A stretch of DNA of 64,000 nucleotides from Phorcus lineatus (taxonomy: Eukaryota > Mollusca > Gastropoda > Trochida > Trochidae). Below the pieces are notes generated by a model, which was not told the origin of the DNA, made no database searches, and worked only from the letters and a program-made list of their open reading frames with translations. The DNA lies in NCBI GenBank assembly GCA_921293015.1, contig OV121089.1, forward strand, positions 40,596,520 through 40,660,519, in the 5' to 3' direction. The position numbers were made by a program, and so were the translations under genes. Numbering within the stretch: position 1 is the first letter of the stretch; every line of letters begins with the position of its first letter. Of the stretch, positions 12,890-26,800 are shown piece after piece.

Positions 12890-13900
12890 AACTTCTTATT
12901 CTTTATTCTTTAACACCAACACCATGGAACTGACTGTTTGGTATGGTTGCCCTGACTCTTCCGTTTCCTTCAACTTTCCTTCAAGCCTTGGGTTGACGTT
13001 AGTCCATGAAAACTCGTTATACTTTTCGGTCAATTTTGAGAATTTGTGTACCTGTCGTCTCCTTCCTTTCAGGATACTGCACGGCAAAAATGGTGTTTGG
13101 ATCTTAATTTAAAACACAAACCTAAACACATAGCTTGTCTTGTTTTTTTTAAACACATGGAATTTCAAAATCCTAAACATCTTTCATAAATTGTTTAATA
13201 TCAAAACACATTTTGGGTTAAACATGTTGTAGAAAGTGTTTTGATCTTAAAAATGTTGTGAAAAGTGTTTTGATTTTAAACATGTTGTGAAAAGTGTCTT
13301 GATTTTAAACAGTGTGCATGTATGCGTTCAATCAGTCCTAGTTGTGTGCATGTCTTTCCTGACAGTAGAATACCCTTGTCTCCCTGTACAACTGTGTACT
13401 CAACATTTAGACTTTGTATTTTATGTTGTTGGTAAAGTTGAACGATCTTCAACATCGCGCGTCTGCCCTTTGCTAGATGTGAATGCTTTGTTTGAGGATG
13501 AGCTTGAGGTTCAGGTTCAAGTAAGTTGTGTAAGAGAGATTGGGCTGCACCATTGTCAACTTGTACTTTCAGCTGATGCCCTTCAATGTGAACATTCCCA
13601 TACTAATCATCTCTCTCAATCTCACTGTTGGAATAATTGTTCATGAGCTCTCAGTCGTCTTCTTATAAGTGCCAGAGACGGATTCAGCAGTATGAATTTG
13701 CCCTTCTGTCTGATTCTGGATATATCCTGTGAGCGCTTGGTTAACCCCATAACTACAGATATCCTTGGAAATCGGAATGTTAGTTTTGTTTTGAGTTTGA
13801 GTTTGAATGGCTTTGTACGGCATTATTTCCCTTTTAGGTATGTTTCTAACCAAATGAACTTTAAGATCATCATCTGTAATATTGAATTTTCGACCCTAGT
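12890..13900 (-). mobile_element. Faint LTR-retroelement pol fossil
   Basis: The minus strand shows words that resemble a retroelement aspartic protease: KVQVDNGA, and later VVQGDKGILLSGKTC, at about the family spacing. No LTRs, reverse transcriptase or integrase are evident. It is old and broken, with several breaks. The call rests on motif likeness only. Confidence 0.3.
13219..13305. repeat. 29-bp tandem repeat, 3 copies
   Basis: The unit TAAACATGTTGTGAAAAGTG plus nine more bases is present three times with few differences. Confidence 0.8.
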
Positions 13901-14799
13901 TGTCATCTTCGCAGAGATGTTTCCGGCGTAACAATCACGTGATCCGAGGAGAAATCTATATGAATAAATAAAATTGCCCCATTGTAAATCATTAAATGGT
14001 ATGATAAAGTTGAAAAAAGCCTTTGTGTGCCACGAAAATAGGTGTTGTTTTTATTAGCCTATATTTTCGACCTCTTCCGCTTGAAAAGTCCAGCGCGATT
14101 TACCCCGTATCTGCAAAAGTATGATTGCGTTGTTGAAACGTAGCATGTTCACTGTATTATCTTTCTGCTCAAAGGTTGAATTTTGCTGCTGATTAAAATA
14201 GCTCGATTTCTTTTATATATTTTTGCATTTCCAGTCGGACAAATATTATAATATTTAATTTAAAAAATTAGACGTTACGTTCAACAGTCCTGCACAATGA
14301 GTATTTTGACAAAATTGTTAGAGAAAGATTGGCGAGATATTACATGTACATGATGTTTAACCAAATGAGGCACCAACATATTTTGGATATTATTTTGTTT
14401 TCAACGAAATTTTATTAGAAACAAGAATTGTATAAATTCAAATTTCATCTATTCTATCCGAAACTTCTACCTTCTTTATTTGAAACAGTTATATAAATAA
14501 TTATTTTGAAGTTTAAAAGAATATTGAAACGTAATTTCTTATATAAGTTATATTTATCAGTTATTTCTAAAAAGAAATGACATAATGGATATCAGTATTC
14601 ATCTCAGACTATCACAATGAAATAAATTTGAAAGTACTAGTACCAAAAAACATGAATACTCAAGCATAGAGGTATGACGATAATCCTTATATCATGAGGT
14701 CTTAGGTTGATGTAAAATGATTAATGTGAATATGAAAAAGGAGAGAACTTGAGTTACACTAGGGTAAATACATGTAATAATAATAATGATAATAATGAG

Positions 14800-14960
14800 G
14801 ATACTTATATTGCGCTGGACTCCACACCACAAAGGGGCATGCTCAAAGCGCCACATACATTATTACCCTGGTGTAAGGACAAACACTCCTATTTTACAAT
14901 CTCAACTCCTTAAGAGTATGCAACCCAGCAGCCGATTAAGCGCTTTATGTAATGATAATA
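14800..14960 (+). repeat. Dispersed repeat family R, copy 1
   Basis: This shares ACACATTATTACCCT-like sequence, CTCAACTCC and GTATGCAA with the longer copy at 34596-34930. It is non-coding. It may be a SINE or the 3' tail of a LINE. Confidence 0.5.
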
Positions 14961-15575
14961 GTTGATTATTTAACTACATTGATTGTCGAGTTGAATCGTC
15001 AGTTGTTGGCGAGCAAAATGCATCGATCGAAAGTATAGAGTGGAATTGAATTAAAAAATACGATATCCATGATTGGAAACATTAAAATGTTGATGTGTTA
15101 AACAATTAAAACAGAATAAAAACTGTCATCAGTTGAGCTGCAACGCTTTTTAAAAAAAATATTTCAAGGGAAAAGACTGAATGCCGAAAAATGTCTTTGA
15201 CCTCTAAGTTCAAACAATTTTACAGGTCGTTGATAGGATATGCATCATAATATAAGTATTCATTTTTCTCGCCATGTATAATTGTACATAGTATAGTGAT
15301 TTGAAAAATAATAACTTACAATAAAACTTTAATATATATTATGCTGTATTGGACATGTGGTAAAAAGGATCAAAATGGGTTCAATAGATATTGCTCAATA
15401 TAGGATACATCCAAAGGTTTTCAAACATAAGCTTTATGTCGTCAGTTCAAAGTTAATTAAATTTAGCATATAAGAAATGTGAAATAGTGAACGAAATTTA
15501 GCACAACAGAGCAACAATCAGTTAAAGTAAAGATGAATAAATTTTCAATAGTTGATTAACGGAATTATGTTCCTG

Positions 15576-16065
15576 AACATGTTAAAACAAAAATGCGCAC
15601 CACTGGGTCAATAGTATAGATTTTGAGACGTTTTTCCGTTTTGGGTCGAAGTCCTGTAAAATTCAAACCTATTGCAAGGCAGCCAAACTTGCCACATCAT
15701 CGTGTATGATGAATCTACATATGTTAAAACAAAAATGCGCACCTTTGGATGAAGAGAACAGATTTTAAAGACGTTTTCATGTTTTGGGTCGACGTCGGCC
15801 TGTCAAATTTAAGAAACTCAAGCCTTTGTAAATCATCCAATAGTTAACCAATGGAAGCCAAACTAGCAAGATCATCTTTATTATGAATTTACACATGTTA
15901 AGATAAAAATGCGCATCATTGGATCAACAGTATTTATTTTAAAGATGTTTTCCCGTTTTGGGTCGAGGTCCTGTCAAAATTCAAATTCAAATTCAATGGC
16001 AGATATCTAATAGTGAACCAAAGGGGGTCAAACTTACCAGATCACCGTGTCTAATGAATTTTGGC
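15576..16065. repeat. Degenerate tandem repeat, about 3 units
   Basis: The block CATGTTAAAACAAAAATGCG followed by a GTTTTGGGTCGA segment recurs at about 15578, 15720 and 15894. Unit lengths are about 142 and 174 bp, so the units have diverged by indels. Confidence 0.7.
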
Positions 16066-18013
16066 AAATCAAAGTGAAAATATTCAAATAGGGCTAAAGA
16101 TTGTATTAGTTAGAAACATTGTCTCTCTTAGAGTTTAACGCCATATGGTATATAAACCAAAATCATAATCCAATGTTCTTGACGATATCGCAGATTATTA
16201 AAAACACATGATGGTTAAATTGATAGAATTTATGTTTATTTGTCAATATTTTAGGGCAAAGTTTCCTTTTAATCAAGAGGTTTACAAAGCCACCTCCAAC
16301 TTGAGTATATAGTATATCAAAGACTTGTATTACTGTTTAAAAAGCATATTCTTATATTTTCTTCTTGCTGCTTTGATTTGGTAATCATATTTGATACATG
16401 TAATCAAAAAACACCAAATAAGGACAGTTTCATATATATATTAGTTGCTTTTTATCTATTGATTTTGGCCAGAAAAATGATTGTTAACATATTTTTAAAT
16501 TTCTAAATTTTAAAGTTCAAAGTAAATGGCCTTATATCTTATTGTAGAACCGAATATATTAAAAGGTATTTCAGTATTTCAGTCTAATAATGGACCAAGG
16601 CAAGGTTTCCTTTTTGAGTTCTATGAAAGTTATGGTTGAAGTGCCATACGGTATAAGATGCCATAAGATTATAGAATTTTGGTTCTTTTAATTTTGTAAA
16701 GGAAATTTCTGGTAAGTGACAAAAGGCTACTTAACTCAATTACAAAACAAACGCTATGCTTCTTAAACTGAAGTACCAAGTCGATTAATATTGATGTTGG
16801 TTGATTGTATAATGTACAACACATGAGCCTATAACATTTCGAGGGACAAAGGGGTCTGTCGTTTGAACGGAGATCAGTGGATGAGGTCAGGGCTGAGATT
16901 GTGCAGTTGTTCATAGTCATGCTTCACGACTGTGAATAGAATAGAAGCCCTCAATACAGTCTAGCTCCTCATTCAACAAACGTAGACTAACATGCTGTCC
17001 CTGAAAAAGGATTCATGACTGTAATGTTATTTTTTGATATTTGGATATCAGGCTGAAGTAATTCCAACCAGACTTTAGAAGGCTCCTTAGAGTCTTGTCT
17101 CACTTACTTGATCAAAGAGGTCAACTGCCCTAAATTTCCATATATATGTTACAATCAATTTGAACTTGGGCTCGTTTGAATCCTCATTACCGCATCAATA
17201 TGATTCAATCGCGCATTTAACAAAGCTTTCGAAAATGGTAAACCTTTTTGTTTTGCAACCCGGTCACGCCATATGAACCCTTGCCACACTCTTTGTCTTG
17301 GGGGTAGGACATATCTTTGTATCAAACCTACAAAAAGGATATTCTCAAAACATTAGATCCCCAGCATGATTGGTGTCTGAAACAAAGACGGTAGAATGAC
17401 TCAGGTTAGGTATCCCGTAACGTCAATTTTTTAACGGCGGTCAAGACCAATTCTTCAATTCATTATTTTCATTTTCAAAGATGTTATTCTAAAACATTAA
17501 GCTGCCTACACCAACAAGTTTTGACTATAAACTATTGTCATGCTCATGGTTTGAAAGGGTTGACACCAAAGATCTACATTTGAGTCTTCAGGAAAAGGTT
17601 CCTCTTGAAAATTCTGGTTCTGATGGGAGAAGATGATTTAAGATGAAGGGAAAATGCCTGCCACGCCCATATTTGATCGACAGATTCGGACCATTAAAGT
17701 GCAAGGCACATCCACCTCCTCCAAATTTCAATATTAGGAGTGCACCTGTCCTGGCTGTGAAGTCGAAAATGTCAAAAGTGTACTGACTACGCCCGACAGA
17801 CGCCGGACAAACGGCCATGCCATACCTTTCGTTAAGAGAGACACTACATGAGTTTTTCGAATCACATATGCTAAACCTGCTTTTTAAGGGTAATATTGTA
17901 TGCAAAAAGTTGCGATTTTGATTCAAATGCGCGTCAATCAATCATATATATTTTTTGGAACTAATGCAGGTAGCAGATTACATTTGAGTTGTTAATATCT
18001 AAAAAGTTATAAG

Positions 18014-19000
18014 AGGGGTGGTCAATAAGTTCACAGAAAGGCGTATTGATACACCCGTGGAGACATCATCGTCGATGTCATTATTGAGATAGGTCATCTA
18101 ACGACAGTTTACAGACAGCACTAAAAAGGGGTCAATGCGACCGAAATATATAAAAATATGACAAATGTGCATAGGAAAGAAGCCCCTTAATATTCTACTG
18201 CTGCGAAATGGTCATCTGAGTTAAGCGGGGTCGCAGCTCCGTGGACGACGACCCACGGTTAGGAAGGCCTGTTTAAGCACTTACAGATTGTATGGTTGCC
18301 AGGTTAATCATATCCGATCGTGGAATGAGGATTGACGAGACATCTTCAGAGTGTGGCATTTCTCACGGAACTGTTTGCACCTATCTTAGAGCACCAAGGT
18401 AACTGCACGATGGGTATCACGCTTAAAATCGTCACCAGAGAGTTGAATCCAGTCGAGAGCTCTTGGATCTCTACAATGCTGATCCCAATAACTTAAATGC
18501 CCGCCTGGTTACAGGGGGTGAAACGTGGAAAACTCACTGGAATCCTGACAACAGTCAGGAATCTATGCAATGGAAGCATAAGAATTCTCCAGCATAAAAA
18601 AAGTTAAGAATATAAGGGGCGTGATACTAATAGATTATAAATCACAATGATGCGAGCCTACTATGTTGAAATAATTGAGAGCGGCCATCAAGAAGAAAAG
18701 GCGCGGTATGTTGACTGCAGGGGTTTTGCTTCTTCACGGCAACGCCCCAGTGCACAAGAGTCGTATTGCACAGGTTGCAATTCAACAATGTGGCACTAAG
18801 CATCTTAACCATCCCCTTCAGTCCAGATCTGGCCCCGAGGGACATCTATCTGTTTCGTAATTCGCAACACTTGTGTGTTGCAAGATTTGTCATGATAAAA
18901 ACTCAAGGCAGCTACTTAGGCTACTTCTCAATGTACCAAACCACTCATAATCAATGTAATGACATAAGATTGAGTATACACATCTATATATCATGAACTC
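18014..19000 (+). mobile_element. Decayed mariner-like transposon
   Basis: A Tc1/mariner-family DNA transposon remnant about 0.7 kb upstream of SLC23 gene B. It begins GGGGTGGTCAATAAG, like a mariner end. Translated fragments in shifted frames include ARLVTGGETW, MQWKHKNSP and, in one open stretch (18675-18860), RGMLTAGVLLLHGNAPVHKS. In active mariners the words are TGDETW and HDNA; both catalytic aspartates read Gly here. Frame shifts and stops interrupt the gene. The right end is uncertain; a TATTGACCCCAC-like sequence near 19200 could be the other terminus. Confidence 0.75.
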
Positions 19001-19680
19001 TTTGACATTTAAAGTTATAAACATTTACTTCTTAAATAACATAAGCATGAAAATTATCTATAAATCTTAAATATCTATATCTTTAAAACAGAATTACTCC
19101 AAATGACCAAGAGAACATTGAACTCTTTGACAGTTTTATTCATATCCTGCATGAGAGAGACATTGAATAATTGAATTATTCCAAATATTATTTCCAAATA
19201 TTATTGACCCCACGACAATGGTTTTCAATTTGCCGTAATCATTTTCCATTAAAACTACGTTACACGTTTTCAATAATTTCCTTCACGTGACCTAAAACTC
19301 TCTGCAGCAAGTTATGGAAATGAGATGAATCTAAAACATGTCCTGTTTTTGTTTGCCACACGCGGTGGTGGAGCTTGAACCAGCGTAAGCGCCTAGCTAG
19401 TGTTGTAAGCAATAAAGTAATCTATACGACGCAGTGTTGGACCTTTCCAGGATCATTCAAATGACAGCGTAAATTCGTCTCATAAACGTAAAGTCCTTCA
19501 GTCATAAATCCATTCATCTCTCCCACTAACAGAGACCGGCGATTTACAGGTAGTGAAACCAGATAGTCGCTGAACACAGTGCACATCACGCAGTATCGTG
19601 GACTTATCACGTCATTGATTTGTCAAGTTCTGCACGTACTTGTAACAACATTTTGTGAAGATAAGTTCAACTCCAGAACC

Positions 19681-22600
19681 ATGGAAGAACAGAAGGAATC
19701 TGAGGAAGAGATTGAGGTTCAAGTTGAATCTAATCTGCTCTACTCGTTAGAAGAAAGCCCGAACCCTTTGCTGTGGCCTGTTTTCGCTCTTCAGGTAATC
19801 TTGAAACCTCGCTTTTCAAACCTAAACACATCGTGCTGATGTTGGAATCTTTGTAACTTCATACAAGATGTTTATGTCAAATGATTCACAATCAAAAAGC
19901 CTTCGCCAACAGTAGTTAATTTTAGTTATGAGGCACACTTTTTCAAAATGATCACAGTTTTTGGCTGTACTGGTCTTTATAACACTCATTCATTTCGTTA
20001 TGAAGAAGCTGAGTAACACTGTCAACAAGGACCACTGTACCCTCGTGTGTGTGTATATATATATATATATTTATCGTTTTGTATACTAAGTAAATATTAG
20101 TCTGCTCTAATACTTTTGATTAAAATTTATAAATACTTTTTGCACAACAGCACATACACAAACATTCAAAACAGCAATAAAAGTGCCAAACCCTCATGAC
20201 ATCGTATATCAATATTTATGATACTCGTCGAGAAAAGTACCAGTGGCTAGGAAAAGACTCATGATCTTATGATGTTATTGAAAATAGGTTAAAATAAAGA
20301 ACAATGCTCTCCCTAGATCCTCGGTCCAGCCGACTGACCTTTGAAGCGTAAAGCGATGGTCAAGAAATATAATCGATCCCTAATTCGTCTCTTGTAAGTA
20401 TGGCGTACCTACCATAGAAGAAAACAATGAGAGTGATTTGATGTCACTTACGAAATATGCCGAAATAAACAACAATTGTGTACAAAGAAGGGACCAGAGT
20501 AGGATTCCTAAGCCTGACTTGGAAAGAACTGTTTCTGTATGTGTTACCCTCTTTGGGGCGTATCTTTTCAACTTTGGATTTTCATTTTTGGCGTCTTACA
20601 TGGAAATCATAACTCAAAATATAGAATTCCGTATCCGGAGTAGATTTCTAGAACTGGTATATGGATGATTCATCTAGTGTAGATAGGCCTTCAGGTTTTA
20701 TACACCTCTGGGCTTTTGTTTATGTTGGATTTTCATGGTTTTGCCTTTTTGTTTTATGACACAGATTTTTATGTAAGATAATAAAGTGACCTTATGATAC
20801 TTTCATGATCCTCTTAACGTACTTAACGTGACACAGAGTACATGTATATATGTTTCGTGATTTTTTTCTATATGGCTTTAGTAAGAGCCAGAATACATTA
20901 TGAGTGAAAATCGCCTCCCTAAACTTGCATATTTATCTCTGAAATGCCCAAACCATGACATTTTCTTGTTTTCAATGATTATCTAAAATTGGCCCTATAA
21001 CGAAGTTACCAATTCGATATTTGCTTGTACAATTAACGCGCAAATTAGTTGAACGACATGCTTAACACCGTCCATCAATGTTTGTCTTTGGGTCTGCTTT
21101 AAAAAAAATTCCAAAATCACGTTTGAGTCATTGGCGCGCATCACCGTCCTATTTTCGGTCACAACTCACGTCATTAACCTGTTTTTGTCACTGTACTGAA
21201 CTTATAAGCATCAGGATTCTGATTTCTGAAACAGCCACTACTTTTCGATAAAATAACACCATTAATGAAGTTTGATATGGAGTGTTATTTCCAACAACAT
21301 ACTCTGTGCCCCGTTAATAGAATTGAAGGCTATATGATATCTGGTTTTGTCAATAAATATAAACTGAAATAGCCCTGAAAATAGGGCTTCAATTTCTGAG
21401 TAATAAAACTCATACAGCCTAATTATTGGCATACCAAGTTCACCTAAAATTGATATCACAATTATTTATTCTAATTTCACTAGTTGGTGTATAACAGCTG
21501 CATAGAACAACACTGAATTATGTGACCAAACCCTGAATTAAGTGAGATACATGTTTACGATAAAAAGGAATATCATTTTACAGGATGTTTCTACATACAC
21601 AGAGAATTCTCTATTTACATAAAGTTGATACATTACAATGTCAGTGTGTACATTATAAACATATTATACCAAACAAAGGGAAGTGATTTATATAACATAA
21701 TCCGGCATGGAGATCAAAATAAGTCAGATTTACTTTCAGTGTAGAAAATCAGTTTTTGAACGTTAAATGGGTCTTTAAAAGTGAATTAAAGGGGGGGGGG
21801 GGGGATCAAGGTTTAAGGTAAACGAAATAATTTCATACGGAGCAGTTCGTAACATGTTCTGTTAAACTACTTGAATCCAATAAAATACCTTACCTGATTA
21901 ACAGGTGTCCCCACCTAAATGGCCGCCAGTATTTTTCGCTTCAAACTTGATATTTTCTCCTACGACTGTACGGGTAATCGGGTTGAGTCATGAGGGGTTT
22001 GGCCTTTCGTGTTCATTGTTCATTTTTCTCTAAGCATTTGGTTTAAGTAATATAAAACTTGAGCAGTGCATCAAACCTGATTAACACATGAATAAGAAAT
22101 TGAAATGTTATCTAACATTACAAACGTGAGATATATTTTCTCAAATACGTAATACTTGATGTAATACTTGATTTATTAAAGCGTTTGTCCAACCATGACA
22201 TATACCAACCACCTTATCCTACCCTTTCCTAATCGTAGGCCCTTTTCAACCATTAAGGAAAAAACACCACTGCATACAATAAACCAACCACCATTACAAA
22301 ATAAACCAACTATAAATAAACCAGCCTCCACCCACCGTTGCATCTTTAACCATCATCTATCGCATCATAAACCAACGACCACTGCATTCTTAAACTATCA
22401 TCTATCGCATCATAAACCAACGACCACTGCATTGTTAAACTATCCTCTATCGCATCATAAACCAACCACCACTGCATCGTAAAACTATCATTTATCGCTT
22501 CATAAACAAACAGCCAATGCATCATTGAGCCATCGTCAAACGCGTCATAAACCATCAACAAATTTATCATTCAACCATCATCCATCTCATCATAAACCAT

Positions 22601-23864
22601 CCACCAATGCATCACAATAACGCAATGATGTATGATAGACTAACTATCGTTGTATCATTTACCAATCAATACTGAATCATAAACCATCCACCAATGCATC
22701 ACAATAACGCAATGATGTATGATAGACTAACCATCGTTGTATCATTTACCAATCAATACTGAATCATAAACCATCCTTCATTACATAATTTAGACATAAA
22801 CCGCAGCATCGTTAACCAGTCATCGCCATAACCAATTATCCACTATAAAACACAACTGCATCATAACACTATCCAACTTAACATAATAAAACTACCATCT
22901 GCAGCATCATCAAACTTTCCTCTGCAGTATCATTAAACTCTCATCTGCGGCATCATAAACAAACCAGCAGTCAATCTTCTTTATGCTGGTATGTAATGAA
23001 GGATGGTTTATGATTCAGTATTGATTGGTAAATGATACAACGATGACAACGTAATATTATAAACGGCAAACACGTGTACCGAATTTTCATTATCATCAGC
23101 TGTGCACGAGAGGGACAACCTCATGGAGTATCAGCATCATATTTGCCTCTCCGATCGATTTTTAAAGAAAAAGAAGAAAAAATAAATTCATTTGGACCTG
23201 AACAGATTTGTTCCTCGTCCACATTTCAATTGGTGTACAGTAATGAACATAACAACTCTTTCAATATTCGAAGTATAGAGGCTGGACATTGTATTGCGAT
23301 TTGATTCTTATCTCATTAGACAATTTAATATATTTAGCTACTTTTAAGATTGTTGATTCATTTGAATCTTTAAATAGCGACACAAATTCATACATACTAG
23401 GTCTTACCCAAAAATATTGTTGAATATAAAGCTTTCTGAGCTTTAAGTAGTTTGGACAGATCAGCATAAAATGGTACACTTCTTCAATAGCATATCATAA
23501 CCTTGGCTTTTACAGCAATCACACTTTCGATCTTACCTAGGTATATTACCATATATACCGACCTCTATCAATAGGCTCGCAGGTTTCACCGGAAAACAAT
23601 ACATAGCAACAATGGTGTATCCCTGCAATGTTATTAGAGGCCGTGAAAATACTCTTGAAAGCGGCGTTAAAACCCAAATGACCTCGGTCCCTGTCTACAT
23701 TCTGTCCAACAGACGTATAGCTCCGTCATAAATCCTATACAACCTGTCATAAAATGCCTGATTGGATGCAATCAAAGAAAGTTGTGCAACAGTTGATATC
23801 CAATAACCGGACACCCAGGTTCAGAGGGGGATCAAATACATTCGATCAATTGGATTAAAATAGA

Positions 23865-23895
<31 letters not shown>

Positions 23896-26800
23896 TCCCC
23901 CCTTCTCAATAGGTGACTGCATATTTCTTACTTTCTCCTGATAAACAAGCTTTAAACCTTTCAGCTTGCGAAATTTGAATCGCCAAGATGGGCCAATGAT
24001 TTATAGATCATTCCACGTTAAACGGTGTATCTAGACTCCAGAATTAACAACCGGGTTTGTGAACAAGTTGTTAAAGATATCAGTAGTGGGAAATAGACAG
24101 GGAAACAGGAAGAGGAATAGGAGGTGAATACAACACCTTAAACATGAATGAACAAATGATTGTAGAAAATTGATTTGACATCGAATTGATAAAACAAATT
24201 CTAAACAGAATTGTGCTTCATTGAATCTAATTTTGTTCGTGAAGAAATCCTACATCCTCCGTCATTTTTGTTAATGTGTTTAAAGTCATTGTCTCATTTT
24301 TGCAAGGCAAATTGTAATGCATGCCGGACAAATAGTTCACCACTCACAGAAATCTTTCCCCTGACGTTTGCAACAATTTTCAGAACTCTGCAGGCATTCT
24401 AGCCCTCAATAATTAAGTTCAAACTACCCTTCCCTACCCTAATATTACGTGTTTTGCGAGCGTTAGTCCTTATACCACGTCATTTCGCTAAGGCCGTGAC
24501 GAAGAACACATACAATTTCCCAGCTAAATATCCAATTTAAAGAGCTAATAGCTTACCTTTTTTCAAATACTGAAATAACAAAAAGGTAGTTAACTTAATG
24601 AAGAATGCGTCTGTCATAAGTATCGGCGCTACAATTACTAGATTTCCGGTGTTTCGCACTCGCGATGGGATTGCACTTGATTCGGTACCTCATCGGTCTG
24701 AAACGGCATACGCCAATAAGCTACTTCATCCAAAACTGTAAAACGGGTATAAAAATCAAAATCTTTGCAAACGCGACAGGAAATATTTGTGTTAGTGATC
24801 AGATTATGTTCGTGAAGAATAATTAGTTCAGTTTAGTTGCCTTACAAAAATGAGACTATGACTTTAAGAGGCACAGAGTATATTGTTGGGGTCATATACT
24901 TCAAACCTAAAAAATTGTGTTATTTAAGCGGGAACTACATGTTGTTTTCGAAAATTAAAACCTTAATGGTTATCAGTCCATATTAGTAAAGATAAACAAG
25001 TTGGAGTAGAGATTTGGGATTGAAAACAGGACATCGGTAAATGATTCATACGTAAAATCTGGAAATCTATTTACAGCAGATATAACGACAAATATAGGTT
25101 GGCAGTTTTTCGTAAGTTATATAACTAGTGTAGGTGTAAATGGGACGTTTTGTTATACAGTGTATTTATATGGCCGTTCTTCATTTAGAAAGAAAAACAT
25201 AGTGCTTATGGCATTTAAGAGCTAAAGATGCAACTTTAGAGAGGCGATTTGAACTAAACTCAGGTCATGTGTTATTTTTATTACAATTTATTTAACATAC
25301 TCTGAGACACCTTAAACTTTGTTTTCGTCCGTCTTTAAAGTAAAACGTTGAATTTGAACAAAAGATGAGTTTGATCAAGCTTTGTTTTCTACCCTTTCTA
25401 TTGCATATTAAGAAGCAAGTTGTTAATAAACACTGTCGCAGGAAATACAATGTGTCAACCTATCAAAGTTTGTGATATAACTGCAATGCAAAAAAACCTT
25501 CTTGACATCAACAATCAACTAAGGAAATATATATGAAAACATACCAAGTCATAACTCAAATCTCCACGATGATTTACTTTATGCTAGTCCTACCGATATA
25601 CTATCTTATTTAAAAGTTTTGGCCTTGTTTCGTTGTGGAAATATATTTTCAGGGTAAAGGTCCCATCTTAGTTATCGGTACATTTGACTGGTACTTCCAG
25701 TCCAAGTTTAAAGTTGTTAAAGACAATATTTAAATGATACTATATATAACTAATGTACACGTTAATTGAACACATAATTTCAAATCTTAATATTTGTAGG
25801 GACGTGTTCCGATTATTAACGAAAACAAGAAAATGTTATAATTCTGGAATTTTAGAGATGAAAATGAAAATCACTGGAGCGATTTTAACTTAACTCAGGT
25901 CATAAGGTATTTTGGCGCTTTCTAAAACCAGTTAAAAATTATGAAACATACTTTAACGGAACACATCTGTTTTGAAAACTGCCTATGTGTTGCTGTCAAA
26001 CTCTGCGTAATTTTCATGTGATCAAGTGCTGAAGATCCTTGAGAGGTCAACTTCGAATGTCTTCGAGAAGCACGTATCATAACGAATGTAGACAATGAAG
26101 CAGAGTATGCTTCTTCATATTTTGCATGACTGTGACCCCCCCCCCCCCCCCCCTTTCTTTGACTGTCTTCTTCGACTTTAATTCGTCAATACATTATTGA
26201 TTATTGACAAGTCATGTTTAAAGAACTAGTTAAGTTGAGTTGGCTTCTTGAAACTTAACTGTTTTTCGGTCAAATTTTCCACTAAATAAAACCATCTTGC
26301 ATTTTCGACATAACGTTTATTAACCCCTCAGTGTTCGAATGATCTTTACTCGCTATCTTCCCTTGATTGAAGTTATTCATGTGTATATATCAAATATTGC
26401 ATGCATAAAAGTTTATTTTAGACTTGATTTGTATTTTCATTTCAGCAAATTCTTGTATTTATCGGTGGAGTTATTTCCGTTGCGACTCTTATGACAGTTC
26501 AACTTGGCGCTCGTGATCAACCGGAAGTGCGCACGCGGATTCTGAGCATCAGTCTGGTTGGATGCGGAATAGGAACCATCCTGCAGTGTGTGTTGGGCAG
26601 CAGGTATATTGAAGCTGTGCATAGGTCAGCCATCATAACAACGTAACTGGAAACATTCAAAATGAAAAGGAGAAAGCACGCATTGCATAATAAAGATAAC
26701 GAAAATATTAAACTTTGAATTATTATAATTAACGTTACATATTTCCCCGTTGATGTCTGAGGAACATATTGTGAAACAATAATTAAGAAGTGCAAAGGGT

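Larger units (their letters stand above)
9574..19680. other. Intergenic region between the divergent SLC23 genes
   Basis: About 10 kb with no gene I can support. It holds two MITE copies (10848-11336, 11464-11803), a faint retroelement fossil (about 12.9-13.9 kb), short tandem arrays and a decayed mariner (from 18014). The stretches 13950-14790, 16070-18010 and 19000-19680 show nothing I recognise; open frames there are under 120 codons and match no family I know. Promoters of both SLC23 genes should lie at its two ends, but I see no clear core element. Confidence 0.6.

Noticed and set aside
12741-13112. 123-codon ORF on the plus strand
   Set aside because: No family likeness; it lies opposite the possible retroelement fossil.
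15576-16065. CRISPR-like spacing of similar blocks
   Set aside because: Animal DNA; the whole unit repeats, not a short repeat with unique spacers, and spacing is uneven.
16669-17941. Two ORFs of 83 and 117 codons on the minus strand
   Set aside because: No known domain, no convincing splice-linked partners and composition like the surrounding intergenic DNA.
22195-22570. Overlapping ORFs with repeated peptide on both strands
   Set aside because: Products of the 45-bp minisatellite.
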